Origin: Aminipila butyrica
GTDB taxonomy: Bacteria > Bacillota > Clostridia > Peptostreptococcales > Anaerovoracaceae
Assembly: GCF_010669305.1 (NCBI RefSeq)
Contig: NZ_CP048649.1
Location: 3,162,001-3,226,000, forward strand
Direction of reading: 5' to 3'
Length of the DNA: 64,000 bases
The notes beneath the pieces were generated by a model that ran no database searches, was not told the origin of the DNA, and worked only from the letters and a program-made list of their open reading frames with translations. The translations under genes and the position numbers were made by a program. This document shows, in pieces, positions 25,687 through 34,586 of the stretch (its first letter is position 1; each line of letters starts with the position of its first letter).

Positions 25687-27315
25687 TTATTTGATTAAAT
25701 CTCTGGCTCGGTTGATGATTTCATCACTTAGCCCCAAAATCTTGGCGATGTTCAGGGCATCTTTTGGTATTTCTTCTTCCCGTTCCACCGTCTTTAATCT
25801 ATAGTCCATATATCTGGAAATAATGTTGATGCGCTCTTTCCTGTTGGCATATTTAATCTCTTTGTCCAACTTGTTGAAATCTGCGTTTTCCAGGCCGATG
25901 ACCTGCATGGTTTTCACCATATTCCGCTGGGCAACATTGTCAAAGTGAGTAGTTATCAGCGTGATGTATGGTTTGTCTTGGAGATATTCGATTAAACTTT
26001 GTGTGAGAGCCAACCCTTCCACCGGATTGGTCCCGCTGGCGATTTCATCGATCAGGATTAACGACTGGGATTTGCTGTTATCCAATATCTCTTTTAGTTC
26101 TTCCATTTCACTGCCGAAGCTGGACAAGCCTCTTTCCAAACTCTGACTATCGCCAATAAGAATTTGAACAAAGTTGCACAGTCCCACCTTGGCCCAATCG
26201 CAAGGGACAAAGAATCCGTACTGAGCTAACAGCTGCACCAGGCCCGCCAGCTTAAGGCTGATGGTCTTGCCGCCCATGTTAGCACCTGTAATGCAGGAAA
26301 CCCCATTGGCTAGGTTCATGCTCACCGGACAGTAGATCTTTTCTTTGGACAGCAATATATCCTCTACTTCCAGATGACGGCCTTCCCCAAACTCCAGGAT
26401 ATGCTCTGCTACAATTTCCGGCTTGATACACCGGTGCTGCTCCGCATACACCGTCTTGCCCATAATAAAATCCAGCTGCCCCATCCGCTTGCAGTTTTCA
26501 GCAATTAGATTGCGGTGCTTGAAAATTTCTTTGGACAGCTGCTCCCGCACTTCCAGCTCTGCTTCCTCAATCTCCGCTGTCAGTTCATTCATCTTGGTGA
26601 TAAACTGATCCGCTTCCTCAGAAGGCTTAATGCTAAAAGTCACGTTCACATAGTCTTGATCTTTGATGATCAGCTCCGGCACCTCTCTCAACAGGTCTAC
26701 CTGCTCAGTCTTCGCCTTGGAAATGATACATTCAAACTTGGGTGATATATCCAGATTATATTTTTCTTCCAAATACAGCTTCGTCTTCTTCTGCGCTTTG
26801 CGGACAGCGATTTCATATTCGCGTCTCTGCTTGCGCAGAGGCCCCAAGCGCGGGGAAAACTGGTCGTATATGTAAAATGTATTGATTCTTTCCATGGCAG
26901 GATCTAGCTGATTCAGGATACTATCCACATCTTCCAATATGAATTCCTCCAGCACCGCTTCCGGCTTAGAAAGAAACAGTTTTTTAATCTTTTCCATAAT
27001 CAACAGCAAACTCTTTATCTCAAAGAGCTCCACCACTGATAATGTGCTATTTTCAGACCGTTCCAAGGTATAGCTGCAATCCTTGGTCTCCATAAAGCAT
27101 TCGTAAAGAATGTCCTGCCACTTAGGATTCTCTTTCAGCATCTCCGACATCTTTTCCATTCTGGAAAATTCCTCTCGAAGAGCCTCCTCTTCCCCTGGCA
27201 TATAGGGCGCCAATTCCTTCATGATCTTGGTGCCGAAAGGAGTAGCCGTGTAGATATTCTGCATGACGTAACTCAGTCCAGTTTCTCGTCTCGTCTTCAC
27301 ATTCGCCAGTCTCAT
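25687..27315 (-). CDS. kamC: MutS-like ATPase of the lysine 5,6-aminomutase cluster
   Basis: 542-residue protein with a MutS-type core: helical lever/clamp-like region (about 120-320), Walker A in CITGANMGGKTISLKLAGL (near 345), GLSSFGSEMEELKEIL, Walker B in SLILIDEIASGTNPVEGLA (near 425) and TLITTHFDN. It lacks the MutS mismatch-recognition domain, so it is not a repair MutS. Genes of this type sit beside kamDE in fusobacterial and clostridial lysine clusters and have been named kamC; the role is unproven. A likely job is ATP-driven reactivation or cofactor exchange of KamDE (inference). Good GGAGG start; 32 bases after kamB. Confidence 0.8.
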   Translation of the reverse strand: MRLANVKTRRETGLSYVMQNIYTATPFGTKIMKELAPYMPGEEEALREEFSRMEKMSEMLKENPKWQDILYECFMETKDCSYTLERSENSTLSVVELFEIKSLLLIMEKIKKLFLSKPEAVLEEFILEDVDSILNQLDPAMERINTFYIYDQFSPRLGPLRKQRREYEIAVRKAQKKTKLYLEEKYNLDISPKFECIISKAKTEQVDLLREVPELIIKDQDYVNVTFSIKPSEEADQFITKMNELTAEIEEAELEVREQLSKEIFKHRNLIAENCKRMGQLDFIMGKTVYAEQHRCIKPEIVAEHILEFGEGRHLEVEDILLSKEKIYCPVSMNLANGVSCITGANMGGKTISLKLAGLVQLLAQYGFFVPCDWAKVGLCNFVQILIGDSQSLERGLSSFGSEMEELKEILDNSKSQSLILIDEIASGTNPVEGLALTQSLIEYLQDKPYITLITTHFDNVAQRNMVKTMQVIGLENADFNKLDKEIKYANRKERINIISRYMDYRLKTVEREEEIPKDALNIAKILGLSDEIINRARDLIK

Positions 27316-27347
27316 CTGTCCTATACCTCCTTCAACCCGTCAATCAC

Positions 27348-28370
27348 TTACTCGTTATACTTTACGTCTATCACCGGGATGTCGCCTACTGCTGCCTTCA
27401 TGGCGTCAATCATGGCCTTGTGCTCAAAAGAGTAGCCCAAAGGAGCATAAGGATTGACTGTAATAGCCGCCACCTTAATGTTCCGAAGCACCTCCACACA
27501 AAAGCCCTGTTTTTTCAGCTGGCCCCAGCGAATAGAATCAATAAAAATCTTGGTAGGGTCCTTCAATACAAACTTGATTTTTTTAAACTTTTTGGGATGG
27601 ATATCCGCTACTACGCTGTCCGTTAATGCCCCCGGGATATAGATATAATCTGTATCACCGCCGATAGCTCCATCAATGATGCGGCTGGCACCCAAGCCCG
27701 TTTTCAATTCTAGCTTGTCTACCTTCTCACCGGAGAACAACAGCACGTTGCGGTTTTTATTTTCGTCTTCTATGTTTTCACGAACAAAAGCGTCATTAAC
27801 AACCGGCAGGCTGTACAACTCCAAGGTATGAGCAGTCTCATCCACCACCTTGTTCAGGCTTCTGGAGAGCACGGCTCCCGTAGAAAGGATGATGGCATCC
27901 GAGGTTTCCGGTGATGCAATGGATTTTCTGTCAATGGCTCCGTCAATAAGAATCAGTTCTGCTCCCAAGGAAAGCATTTCCTTGCATAGCTCCCGATGTT
28001 CCGCCGTGCTCACCGGCCCGGCAATCTGAACGTAACCGCTTTCCACCACCCGGCACAGAAGAAGCTGCCCTAAAGCCGTGGAGTATTTGCTCAGTTTGAG
28101 GATTTCCAAACCCGCATCTGCCAAATCATACAGCTGTTTCGGCACAGAAACGATGGTTCCCTCATCCAAAAATATCCGGGGCTTTTCCGTCCCCGTCACC
28201 AGATCAACGGTCTCGCCATCTCTTCCCGTGGAGGTGATGCCTAAAATCACGCCCTCGTCCATGGCCTCTTCAATGATATAGTTAAGGGCCGTGGTCTTGC
28301 CTGCGTTCTTTGACATGCCCACGATAGAAAGGGTTTTATATTGATCTTGTAATTTATCTAGTAAGCCCAT
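27348..28370 (-). CDS. kamB: P-loop NTPase of the lysine 5,6-aminomutase cluster
   Basis: 340 residues from ATG 28370 (MGLLDKLQDQYKT); the ribosome site there is weak (GGGAAT), and upstream in-frame starts at 28394 or 28433 are no better, so the start is uncertain. A Walker A motif, VGMSKNAGKTTALN, lies near residue 18, followed by GITSTGRDGE and LILIDGAIDRKS (Walker B-like, near 155). The fold resembles SIMIBI-type GTPases/ATPases. By position it matches kamB of known clusters, a protein of unknown role expected to help the B12 enzyme. It lies between kamA and kamC, with two hairpins in the 122-base gap before it. Confidence 0.72.
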   Translation of the reverse strand: MGLLDKLQDQYKTLSIVGMSKNAGKTTALNYIIEEAMDEGVILGITSTGRDGETVDLVTGTEKPRIFLDEGTIVSVPKQLYDLADAGLEILKLSKYSTALGQLLLCRVVESGYVQIAGPVSTAEHRELCKEMLSLGAELILIDGAIDRKSIASPETSDAIILSTGAVLSRSLNKVVDETAHTLELYSLPVVNDAFVRENIEDENKNRNVLLFSGEKVDKLELKTGLGASRIIDGAIGGDTDYIYIPGALTDSVVADIHPKKFKKIKFVLKDPTKIFIDSIRWGQLKKQGFCVEVLRNIKVAAITVNPYAPLGYSFEHKAMIDAMKAAVGDIPVIDVKYNE

Positions 28371-28406
28371 AATATTCCCATTTCCCGTTTTCATTGCAAT
28401 ATAGAA

Positions 28407-28485
28407 AACACATGCACCTTGCTGCTTAGGCAAGCGGCTCGGTGCATATATTTCAGTGTCATTATCCCAAAGTGCCTATGGCACT
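28407..28485 (-). other. Two hairpins between kamA and kamB
   Basis: AGTGCC-TAT-GGCACT (28471-28485) starts ten bases past the kamA stop. A second, GCACC (28440-28436 region) with GGTGC (near 28411-28407), encloses about 22 bases. Neither has a T-run, so they look like mRNA processing or stability elements rather than full terminators. Confidence 0.4.
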
Positions 28486-28492
28486 ATTAGGC

Positions 28493-29755
28493 TTAGTGCT
28501 TATTTCTTTCGTGACGAAGCAGTCCCTGTGGTTCCATGGCCATTCTTTCGCCCTGTTCCAGACCAGCAACACCTTCATAGTGGTAGTCTTCCACGTTCTT
28601 GCAGTTTTCATAGCTGCACTGAAGCTTAGGCAGACCAACTGGTTCTGTATACGTAGTGATAACGCCTTCGTAGTTTCTCAGGATTACCTTGTCCGGAGTC
28701 TGAGAAATAATGTACTGAGGCATTACCGGAGTCTTTCCGCCGCCACCAGGAGCGTCTACTACGAATGTCGGTACAGCGTAGCCAGAAGTGTGACCTCTCA
28801 AACCTTCGATGATCTCGATACCCTTGGATACCGGTGTTCTGAAGTGTTCGATACCTAAGGACAGGTCGCACTGATAAATGTAGTAAGGACGAACTCTGTT
28901 CTTTACCAGGTGGTGCATCAGGTTTCTCATAACGTGTACGTCATCGTTTACACCTCTCAGCAATACGGACTGGTTGCCTAGTGGAATACCTGCGTCAGCC
29001 AGCTTTCTAAGAGCTTCCATAGCTTCTGGAGTCATTTCCTTCGGGTGGTTGAAGTGTGTATTTAACCAGATTGGGTGATACTTCTTCAGCATGTTAACCA
29101 GCTTGTCCGTAATTCTCTGTGGCATAACCACTGGAGTTCTGGATCCCAGTCTTACGATTTCTACGTGCGGAATCTTTCTCAGTTCGCTGATGATGTATTC
29201 TAACACGTCGTCTTCTACGCACAGACAGTCACCGCCGGAAAGCAGAACGTCTCTAACTACTGGAGTCTTCTTGATGTATGCGATGCATGCATCGATGTCT
29301 TCTCTGGATCTAGCGCCATCTGTTTCACCAGCCATTCTTCTTCTAGTGCAGTGTCTGCAGTACATGGAGCACTGGTCAGTGATCAAGAATAATACGCGGT
29401 CTGGGTACCGATGAGTTAATCCTGGAGCTGGAGAATCTTCATCCTCATGCAGCGGGTCCAGCATGTCAGCATCACTTCGGTGAGTCTCAGTCAGGATAGG
29501 CACAGCCTGCATTCTAACTGGACATCCCTCGTCTTCTGGATCCATCAAGGAAGCATAGTAAGGAGTGATTCCTACTCGGAATCCAGCCATTACCTTCTTG
29601 ATATCTTCTTCTTCCTTTGCAGTCAGCTTTACAACCTTCTGAATGTCCTCTACAGAGTTTAATCGGTTGTCTACCTGCCAGTGCCAGTCGTTCCACTGTT
29701 CATCCGTAACATCTTTCCACAGGGGGATGTCTTTCCAATTTCTTCTGTCAGCCAT
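28493..29755 (-). CDS. kamA: L-lysine 2,3-aminomutase
   Basis: Radical-SAM/PLP enzyme that converts L-lysine to L-beta-lysine, the first step of lysine fermentation. The 420 residues show the [4Fe-4S] motif CSMYCRHC (near 132), followed by TRRRMAGETDGARS and VLLSGGDCLCVEDDVLEY with the SAM-binding GGD. The PLP lysine lies in the GKTPVMPQYI region (near 340). Start is supported by AAGGAGAAAG 7 bases upstream. It lies between kdd1 and kamB; a weak sigma-54-like promoter is present 55-80 bases upstream. Confidence 0.97.
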   Translation of the reverse strand: MADRRNWKDIPLWKDVTDEQWNDWHWQVDNRLNSVEDIQKVVKLTAKEEEDIKKVMAGFRVGITPYYASLMDPEDEGCPVRMQAVPILTETHRSDADMLDPLHEDEDSPAPGLTHRYPDRVLFLITDQCSMYCRHCTRRRMAGETDGARSREDIDACIAYIKKTPVVRDVLLSGGDCLCVEDDVLEYIISELRKIPHVEIVRLGSRTPVVMPQRITDKLVNMLKKYHPIWLNTHFNHPKEMTPEAMEALRKLADAGIPLGNQSVLLRGVNDDVHVMRNLMHHLVKNRVRPYYIYQCDLSLGIEHFRTPVSKGIEIIEGLRGHTSGYAVPTFVVDAPGGGGKTPVMPQYIISQTPDKVILRNYEGVITTYTEPVGLPKLQCSYENCKNVEDYHYEGVAGLEQGERMAMEPQGLLRHERNKH

Positions 29756-29820
29756 TTGACTTTCTCCTTTTCATCGTAAAAAATTAAAATTTAAACGGAC
29801 ACTATTTATATATAAAATCA

Positions 29821-29834
29821 GCAAATTGTCGGCC
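29821..29834 (-). promoter_or_regulatory. Possible internal sigma-54 promoter before kamA
   Basis: Minus strand GGCCG-ACAAT-TTGC has the invariant GG and GC at the right 10-base separation, but the -24 box departs from TGGCAC at three positions. If used, it would start about 55 bases before the kamA ATG. Confidence 0.35.
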
Positions 29835-29838
29835 TTCC

Positions 29839-29896
29839 CCAAGACCGTATATATCCTTGGTCCATCATCAGGCGACCCAATAGCTGCGCCGCCTGA
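29839..29896 (-). other. Two dyads in the kdd1-kamA gap
   Basis: TCAGGCG (29868-29874) pairs with CGCCTGA (29890-29896), and CCAAG (29839-29843) pairs with CTTGG (29856-29860). They lie between the kdd1 stop and the weak sigma-54-like box; they may be RNA structure in the operon transcript or protein sites. I recognise no known riboswitch. Confidence 0.4.
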
Positions 29897-29914
29897 GATT
29901 ATGATCTTTTTTTA

Positions 29915-30946
29915 TTATGCGTACAGTTCCTGGAACATCTTTCTGATTGCTTCGCTCTCTCTCAGGATCTGCAGTGTGATGTCTGCGTGGCCCTTGCAGT
30001 AGCCGTTTCCTACGATCATATCGATGTCCTTGCCTACGCCTTCTGCGCCCAAAGCAGCCTTTGTGAAGCTAGTTGCCATGGAGAAGAAGTAAACCAGTCC
30101 ATTATCCTTACAAGCCAGGATACAAGACATTTCTGTGTTTTCAATGTTTACACAGTTGATAACCAGATCAGCCAATTTGCCGTCTGTCAGTTCCATTACC
30201 TTTTCGTAGATGCCAACAGCGTCTGTAGCATCTGCCAGTACGTAGTGGTCTGCATAGCCTAGCTTCTTTGCCCGGTCTAAGGACTTGTCAAAACCGTCAA
30301 CGCAAATTACGTTACCAGTGATGCCAGCTCTCTTCTTTGCTTCATATACGCACAGAAGACCGGACTTTCCGCCGCCGCCTACTACTACTACTGTATCTCC
30401 AGGCTTAACAAACTTAGCAGTCTGAGCAGGAGCACCAGCTACGTCTAAAGCGGACAGAGCCAATCCTTCTGGAATATCTGTCGGCAGCTTTGCGTATAAA
30501 CCGCTCTGGAATAAGATAGCCTGTCCTTTTATGTCAACCTGGTCAATATCAGGTCGAACGTCAATGATTTCGTCGATTTTCAGCGGAGTCAGGGAAAGGG
30601 AAACAAGTGTTGCAATCTTATCTCCTACCTTTAAGTCGCCTTCGTAAGCAGGTCCGATTTCCTTTACAGTACCAATCAGCATACCGCCGGAACCAGTTAC
30701 CGGATTCTTGTGCTTACCAGCCTTTTCTACAATGCCCAGCATAATCTTCTTGATTTCTTCAACATCGTGGTTAGCCTGTTCTTCGATTTGAGTGAAACTA
30801 GCGGAGTCAATATTTAAAGTCTGAACATCGATAAGAACTTCGTTGTCGTAAATCTCCATAGTATTATCGATGACATCTGCCGGCTGTGGTAATACTCCTT
30901 TTGGTGAAATAACTCTGTGTGTTCCGTATGGGCTTCCCTTTTTCAT
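29915..30946 (-). CDS. kdd: L-erythro-3,5-diaminohexanoate dehydrogenase, copy 1
   Basis: Oxidises 3,5-diaminohexanoate to 3-keto-5-aminohexanoate. The 343 residues have a zinc-free MDR-like organisation: catalytic part (1-160) with KNPVTGSGGMLIGTVKEIGP, and a Rossmann fold with VVVVGGGGKSG (186-196). The residue at the end of beta-2 is Asp217 in VICVDGFD, the usual sign of NAD preference. TAGGAGGAAG lies before the ATG. It shares most residues with the copy directly upstream (31026-32057), showing a tandem duplication. It is second in the operon, before kamA. Confidence 0.93.
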   Translation of the reverse strand: MKKGSPYGTHRVISPKGVLPQPADVIDNTMEIYDNEVLIDVQTLNIDSASFTQIEEQANHDVEEIKKIMLGIVEKAGKHKNPVTGSGGMLIGTVKEIGPAYEGDLKVGDKIATLVSLSLTPLKIDEIIDVRPDIDQVDIKGQAILFQSGLYAKLPTDIPEGLALSALDVAGAPAQTAKFVKPGDTVVVVGGGGKSGLLCVYEAKKRAGITGNVICVDGFDKSLDRAKKLGYADHYVLADATDAVGIYEKVMELTDGKLADLVINCVNIENTEMSCILACKDNGLVYFFSMATSFTKAALGAEGVGKDIDMIVGNGYCKGHADITLQILRESEAIRKMFQELYA

Positions 30947-31025
30947 AGTGTTTTTCTTCCTCCTACTAAAACTTAGTGCGAAATAAAATCAGCGAAATCA
31001 GCTATCTTATTTCTTCATTTAATCT

Positions 31026-32057
31026 TTAAGCATACATCTCCTGGAACAATGCTCTGAGTGGCTCGCATTCTCGGAGCTCCTGAAGCGTGATTTCAGCGTG
31101 GCCCTGGCAATATCCATTGCCGACAATCATTTGAACGTCTTTGCCCACGCCTTCGGCACCTAATGCTGCTTTTGTAAAACTTGTAGCCATGGAAAAGAAA
31201 TAAACTGTTCCATGCTCTTTGCAAGAAAGAATTGAAGCCATCTCCGTATTTTCTATATTCACGCAGTTAATGACCACATCCGCCAGCTTGCCTTTAGTCA
31301 GTTCCATGATTTTCTCATAAACTTCCACAGCCTTGGTGGCGTTTGCCGTCACATATTCATCTGCGAGATGGAGATTTCTGGCTCTTGTGGTAGACTTCTC
31401 CGAACCGCCTATGCAAATGACTTTCCCTGTCACACCGGCTCTCTTCTTTGCTTCATACAAGCAGAGAAGACCGGATTTGCCGCCGCCGCCAATTACTACT
31501 ACCGTATCCCCAGACTTGACCAACTTTGCGGTCTGAGCAGGGGCACCGGCCACATCTAAAGCGGACAGCGCCAATCCCTCAGGCATATCCTGGGGAAGCT
31601 TTGCATAGATCCCGCTCTGAAATAGAATCGCCAGTCCCTTGATGTCCACCTGATCAATATCAGGGCGAACCTCAAGGATTTCATCAATTCTAAGCGGAGT
31701 AAGTGAAAGCGAAACAAGAGTTGCAATCTTATCGCCTACCTTTAAATCACCTACATAAGCAGGACCAATTTCTTTGACGGTACCCATCAGCATGCCGCCG
31801 GAGCCAGTCCAAGGGTTCTTATGCTTGCCAGCCTTCTCCACGATACCGAGCATAATCTTTTTAATCTCTTCAATATTTCCTGCAGCTCTCTTTTCAATTT
31901 CTGTAAACGATGCTGAGTCAATGTTTAAAGTCTTTACGTCGATCAATACTTCGTTGTCGTAAATCTCCATGTTGTTGTCGAGCACATCAGCCGGTTGCGG
32001 CAGCACTCCCTTTGGAGAAATAACCCTGTGTGTTCCGTACGGACATCCTTTTTTCAT
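31026..32057 (-). CDS. kdd: L-erythro-3,5-diaminohexanoate dehydrogenase, copy 2
   Basis: Same length (343) and fold as copy 1, roughly four residues in five identical by eye. The glycine motif VVVIGGGGKSG is kept. At the end of beta-2 the sequence is VICIGGSEKSTTR: Asp217 of copy 1 is Gly, followed by Ser, Lys, Thr and Arg, a pattern seen in NADP-preferring dehydrogenases. This is inference from sequence only. It is the first gene of the operon, downstream of a sigma-54 promoter (32161-32175) and tandem activator sites (32324-32390). Nucleotide changes spread over the gene suggest an old duplication. Confidence 0.9.
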   Translation of the reverse strand: MKKGCPYGTHRVISPKGVLPQPADVLDNNMEIYDNEVLIDVKTLNIDSASFTEIEKRAAGNIEEIKKIMLGIVEKAGKHKNPWTGSGGMLMGTVKEIGPAYVGDLKVGDKIATLVSLSLTPLRIDEILEVRPDIDQVDIKGLAILFQSGIYAKLPQDMPEGLALSALDVAGAPAQTAKLVKSGDTVVVIGGGGKSGLLCLYEAKKRAGVTGKVICIGGSEKSTTRARNLHLADEYVTANATKAVEVYEKIMELTKGKLADVVINCVNIENTEMASILSCKEHGTVYFFSMATSFTKAALGAEGVGKDVQMIVGNGYCQGHAEITLQELRECEPLRALFQEMYA

Positions 32058-32160
32058 AATGAATACCCCCTAAAAAAAATTTATTCATAAAAAATTAAAA
32101 GTAATTTTTATGGATCAATCCTCTTTATGGCATTTCAAAATTCTTGCGCCAATATATAAA

Positions 32161-32175
32161 GCAATATCCATGCCA
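32161..32175 (-). promoter_or_regulatory. Sigma-54 promoter of the kdd-kam operon
   Basis: Minus strand TGGCAT-GGATA-TTGC, followed by TTT: 9 of the 10 defined bases of the TGGCAC-N5-TTGC consensus match, and spacing is exact. Transcription should start near 32149, giving a leader of about 90 bases to kdd copy 2. Confidence 0.8.
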
Positions 32176-32323
32176 TAATGGTGAAAATTTTTATAATAAA
32201 TCTATTCCTACATATTATATACAGTTAAACAAAAATTAATGACTATTTTGCTTTGCCAAGCCCTTTTTATGTCCACTTTCTCTAGAAGCCCTCTATAACC
32301 TGCAACTATTGCTTCATCGCCTC

Positions 32324-32390
32324 TTTCTATTTGAACCGTTTTGTGTTCAAATAGAAAATAACGCGAACCGTTTAAGGTTCACGTTATTTT
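32324..32390. promoter_or_regulatory. Tandem activator sites upstream of the kdd-kam operon
   Basis: Two dyads sit 150-215 bases upstream of the -24 box. The first, 32324-32357, has perfect 13-base arms (TTTCTATTTGAAC / GTTCAAATAGAAA). The second, 32355-32390, has 15-base arms with one mismatch around GAACC-GTTTAA-GGTTC. The 16-base cores (32333-32348 and 32365-32380) are 32 bases apart, three helical turns. The same core lies before kal at 34587. The second dyad may also terminate the regulator gene, since T-rich sequence flanks it. Confidence 0.65.
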
Positions 32391-32479
32391 CATTTAAACT
32401 TTTCTGGTATTTAAGCCATTTTTCTATCGTCATCTTCTCTGTATTTTTTCGCTTTTTCGACAGTCCATCCTCGCTTCGT

Positions 32480-34558
32480 TTACTGAATTCCGTACTTCTT
32501 CTTTTTCCGCACCAGCTGCGTCTGACTGATACCGATGGCTTGAGCGGTCTTTCTCGTGGAACCGTACCGCTCGCAGGCGTACCGCAGCAGATTCTTTTCA
32601 AAGCTCTCCACCAGAGGCTCCAGGGCAAAATCTCTGCTAATCAACTCCTCAAAGTTATCTTCCCCGCTGAAATCTACCTGTTCAAAGGAATCATCATTGA
32701 GGCACTTGATTACATCGATTAAGGTGATGTTTTCCCCCTTAGCGCTGATGAGAATCCGCTGGACGGAGTTTTCCAGCTCTCGGATATTTCCTACCCATTT
32801 TCGTTCTTTCAGGTAATCTACCGCTTCTTCGTCGATACCACGATTAATCTCATACTTTTTATTGTAAGTCTTGACAAAATGCTGCACTAAGGCTGGAATT
32901 TCAGCCTTTCGCTCTTTAAGAGATGGGATCCGCACAGGAAACACATTGAGCCTGTAATACAGATCTTGACGAAATTCTTTCTTTTCAATCTGTTCCAGCA
33001 GATTCCTATTGGTAGCAGAAATAATCCGCACATTCGTCTTAATCGGCGTAGTACCACCCACCCTGTACAGCTCTCCGTCTTGGGTGACTCGCAGCAACTT
33101 GGCTTGGATGTCCAGAGGCAGTTCCCCCACCTCATCCAGAAAGATGATACCGTTGTCCGCAGATTCAAAATAGCCCTTTTTCCCCGAGGCGTTGGCGCCG
33201 GTAAAAGAACCTTTTTCGTAACCGAAAAACTCCGATTCCATCAAGTTTGGTGCAATTGCTGCACAGTTGATTTTAATAAAAGGCTGCATATTCCGCACGC
33301 TGTTTTTTTGGATGATGTTGGCAATCTTATCCTTACCAACACCAGTTTCTCCCGTAATCAACACATTGCAATCGTACTTGGACACCTTCAACACTTCTTC
33401 TAATACTACCGCCATAGCCCTGCTTTCGCAGATGAAATTCTCTGCCATGCTGTGCCGATAGCCTTCGCTGGACAGGACACGATCCTCTCGAATCAACGGA
33501 TAGGCCAGATCGTCCTCAAAAATGGCCGTAGAAGAAGCGGCATCTTTGATGTAAGGCGCCAGCTCCCGCACCACCTCAATATCAAACTCATCGTACTTTT
33601 CCAAGTACCCGTCCGCGCATTTCAACTCCAGGTGCTTGGAGATGGATTCAGTGATATAGAGGGCAATGTTATAGTTATTGATAAAGTTGGCAAAGATAAC
33701 AGTACCGCTGGATTTGGTAGCCAAAATGTTGATTGTCTCCGCTCCCGGGATGTCTGCACAGTTGACAGTCATTTCAAATCGAGAATCGATACTGAGTTTT
33801 TCCAGGCATTCCATCGGACGCAGGATGTTTACGTAATGAACCTCATCAAAGACCTCGGACAGCAGTTTATCAATGGATTTACCTACGATGACCAAGTCGG
33901 TCTTCTTATCGAACAAACACATGATTTCTGCATCCGGCCCTGCCGTCTTGCGAATAACATATCCGTACATCAAATTGGTCATGATGTTGTTGCCTAGAAC
34001 CAGAAAGCTTTTTCTGCCTTCAATCTCCCGGCTGACCCGGTACAGGGTGCCGGATTCGTTGAAAATAAACAGCAATAGATTAAGGGGGACTCCTTCTGGC
34101 TTTCGCACTACGGGAATTTTATCAAAGACGATAGCATACCCCTCTACCTCTACCTGTTTGTAGGCCCGGTCGATGCTAATAATGCGATTGATGTACAGGG
34201 GCACGCCGGCCAAAGAGGTGTTACAGAGCACTTCATCCCCCGGCAGAAAGCCCTTTTCGTTATTGTAGGCCTCCCCCACTTCATCTACGATACCATAGAG
34301 CAGCCCCCCCGTATCTGTAACCGGATTGTGGAATTTCCCCCGTTTCAGCACGATGTCCATAATCTTATCCTTGATTTGCTCCTCATGGTTATTGGCTTCC
34401 AGACAAATCTGTTTAAAGCAAGTTGTCTCCAAATGTAACCGCCTTATGGAGATACGCATTTCTTCTGGAGCAATCTCTCTGGAGTTGTCCAGCTTCCATG
34501 CAGAAGTGGGCAGCACATATTTAGGTTCCAAAACCCGCCGTATTCCATAATTTAGCAT
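32480..34558 (-). CDS. Sigma-54 activator with a Kdd-derived sensory domain
   Basis: A bacterial enhancer-binding protein of 692 residues. Residues 1-340 align along their length with Kdd: KRGKFHNPVTDTGGLLYGIVDEVG (72-95) matches the Kdd stretch around KNPVTGSGGML, and VEVEGYAIVFDK matches the VDIKGQAILFQS block. The dinucleotide loop is lost (VLGNNIMTN, 187-195, in place of GGGGKSG), so it probably binds rather than oxidises. The AAA+ part has Walker A GETGVGKD (403-410), the sigma-54 contact loop GSFTGA (450-455) and Walker B IIFLDEVG (471-478). A Fis-type HTH ends the protein (about 655-690). It lies between kal and kdd, both with sigma-54 promoters, so it should sense a pathway intermediate. 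Confidence 0.93.
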   Translation of the reverse strand: MLNYGIRRVLEPKYVLPTSAWKLDNSREIAPEEMRISIRRLHLETTCFKQICLEANNHEEQIKDKIMDIVLKRGKFHNPVTDTGGLLYGIVDEVGEAYNNEKGFLPGDEVLCNTSLAGVPLYINRIISIDRAYKQVEVEGYAIVFDKIPVVRKPEGVPLNLLLFIFNESGTLYRVSREIEGRKSFLVLGNNIMTNLMYGYVIRKTAGPDAEIMCLFDKKTDLVIVGKSIDKLLSEVFDEVHYVNILRPMECLEKLSIDSRFEMTVNCADIPGAETINILATKSSGTVIFANFINNYNIALYITESISKHLELKCADGYLEKYDEFDIEVVRELAPYIKDAASSTAIFEDDLAYPLIREDRVLSSEGYRHSMAENFICESRAMAVVLEEVLKVSKYDCNVLITGETGVGKDKIANIIQKNSVRNMQPFIKINCAAIAPNLMESEFFGYEKGSFTGANASGKKGYFESADNGIIFLDEVGELPLDIQAKLLRVTQDGELYRVGGTTPIKTNVRIISATNRNLLEQIEKKEFRQDLYYRLNVFPVRIPSLKERKAEIPALVQHFVKTYNKKYEINRGIDEEAVDYLKERKWVGNIRELENSVQRILISAKGENITLIDVIKCLNDDSFEQVDFSGEDNFEELISRDFALEPLVESFEKNLLRYACERYGSTRKTAQAIGISQTQLVRKKKKYGIQ

Positions 34559-34586
34559 ATACTGTGTTCTCCTTCCATTTATCCTT

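Noticed and set aside
25687..27315. DNA mismatch repair MutS
   Set aside because: No mismatch-recognition domain, and the gene is embedded in the lysine mutase operon.
33452..33997. 181-codon plus-strand open frame
   Set aside because: Antisense to the Kdd-like regulator; composition follows the opposite codons.
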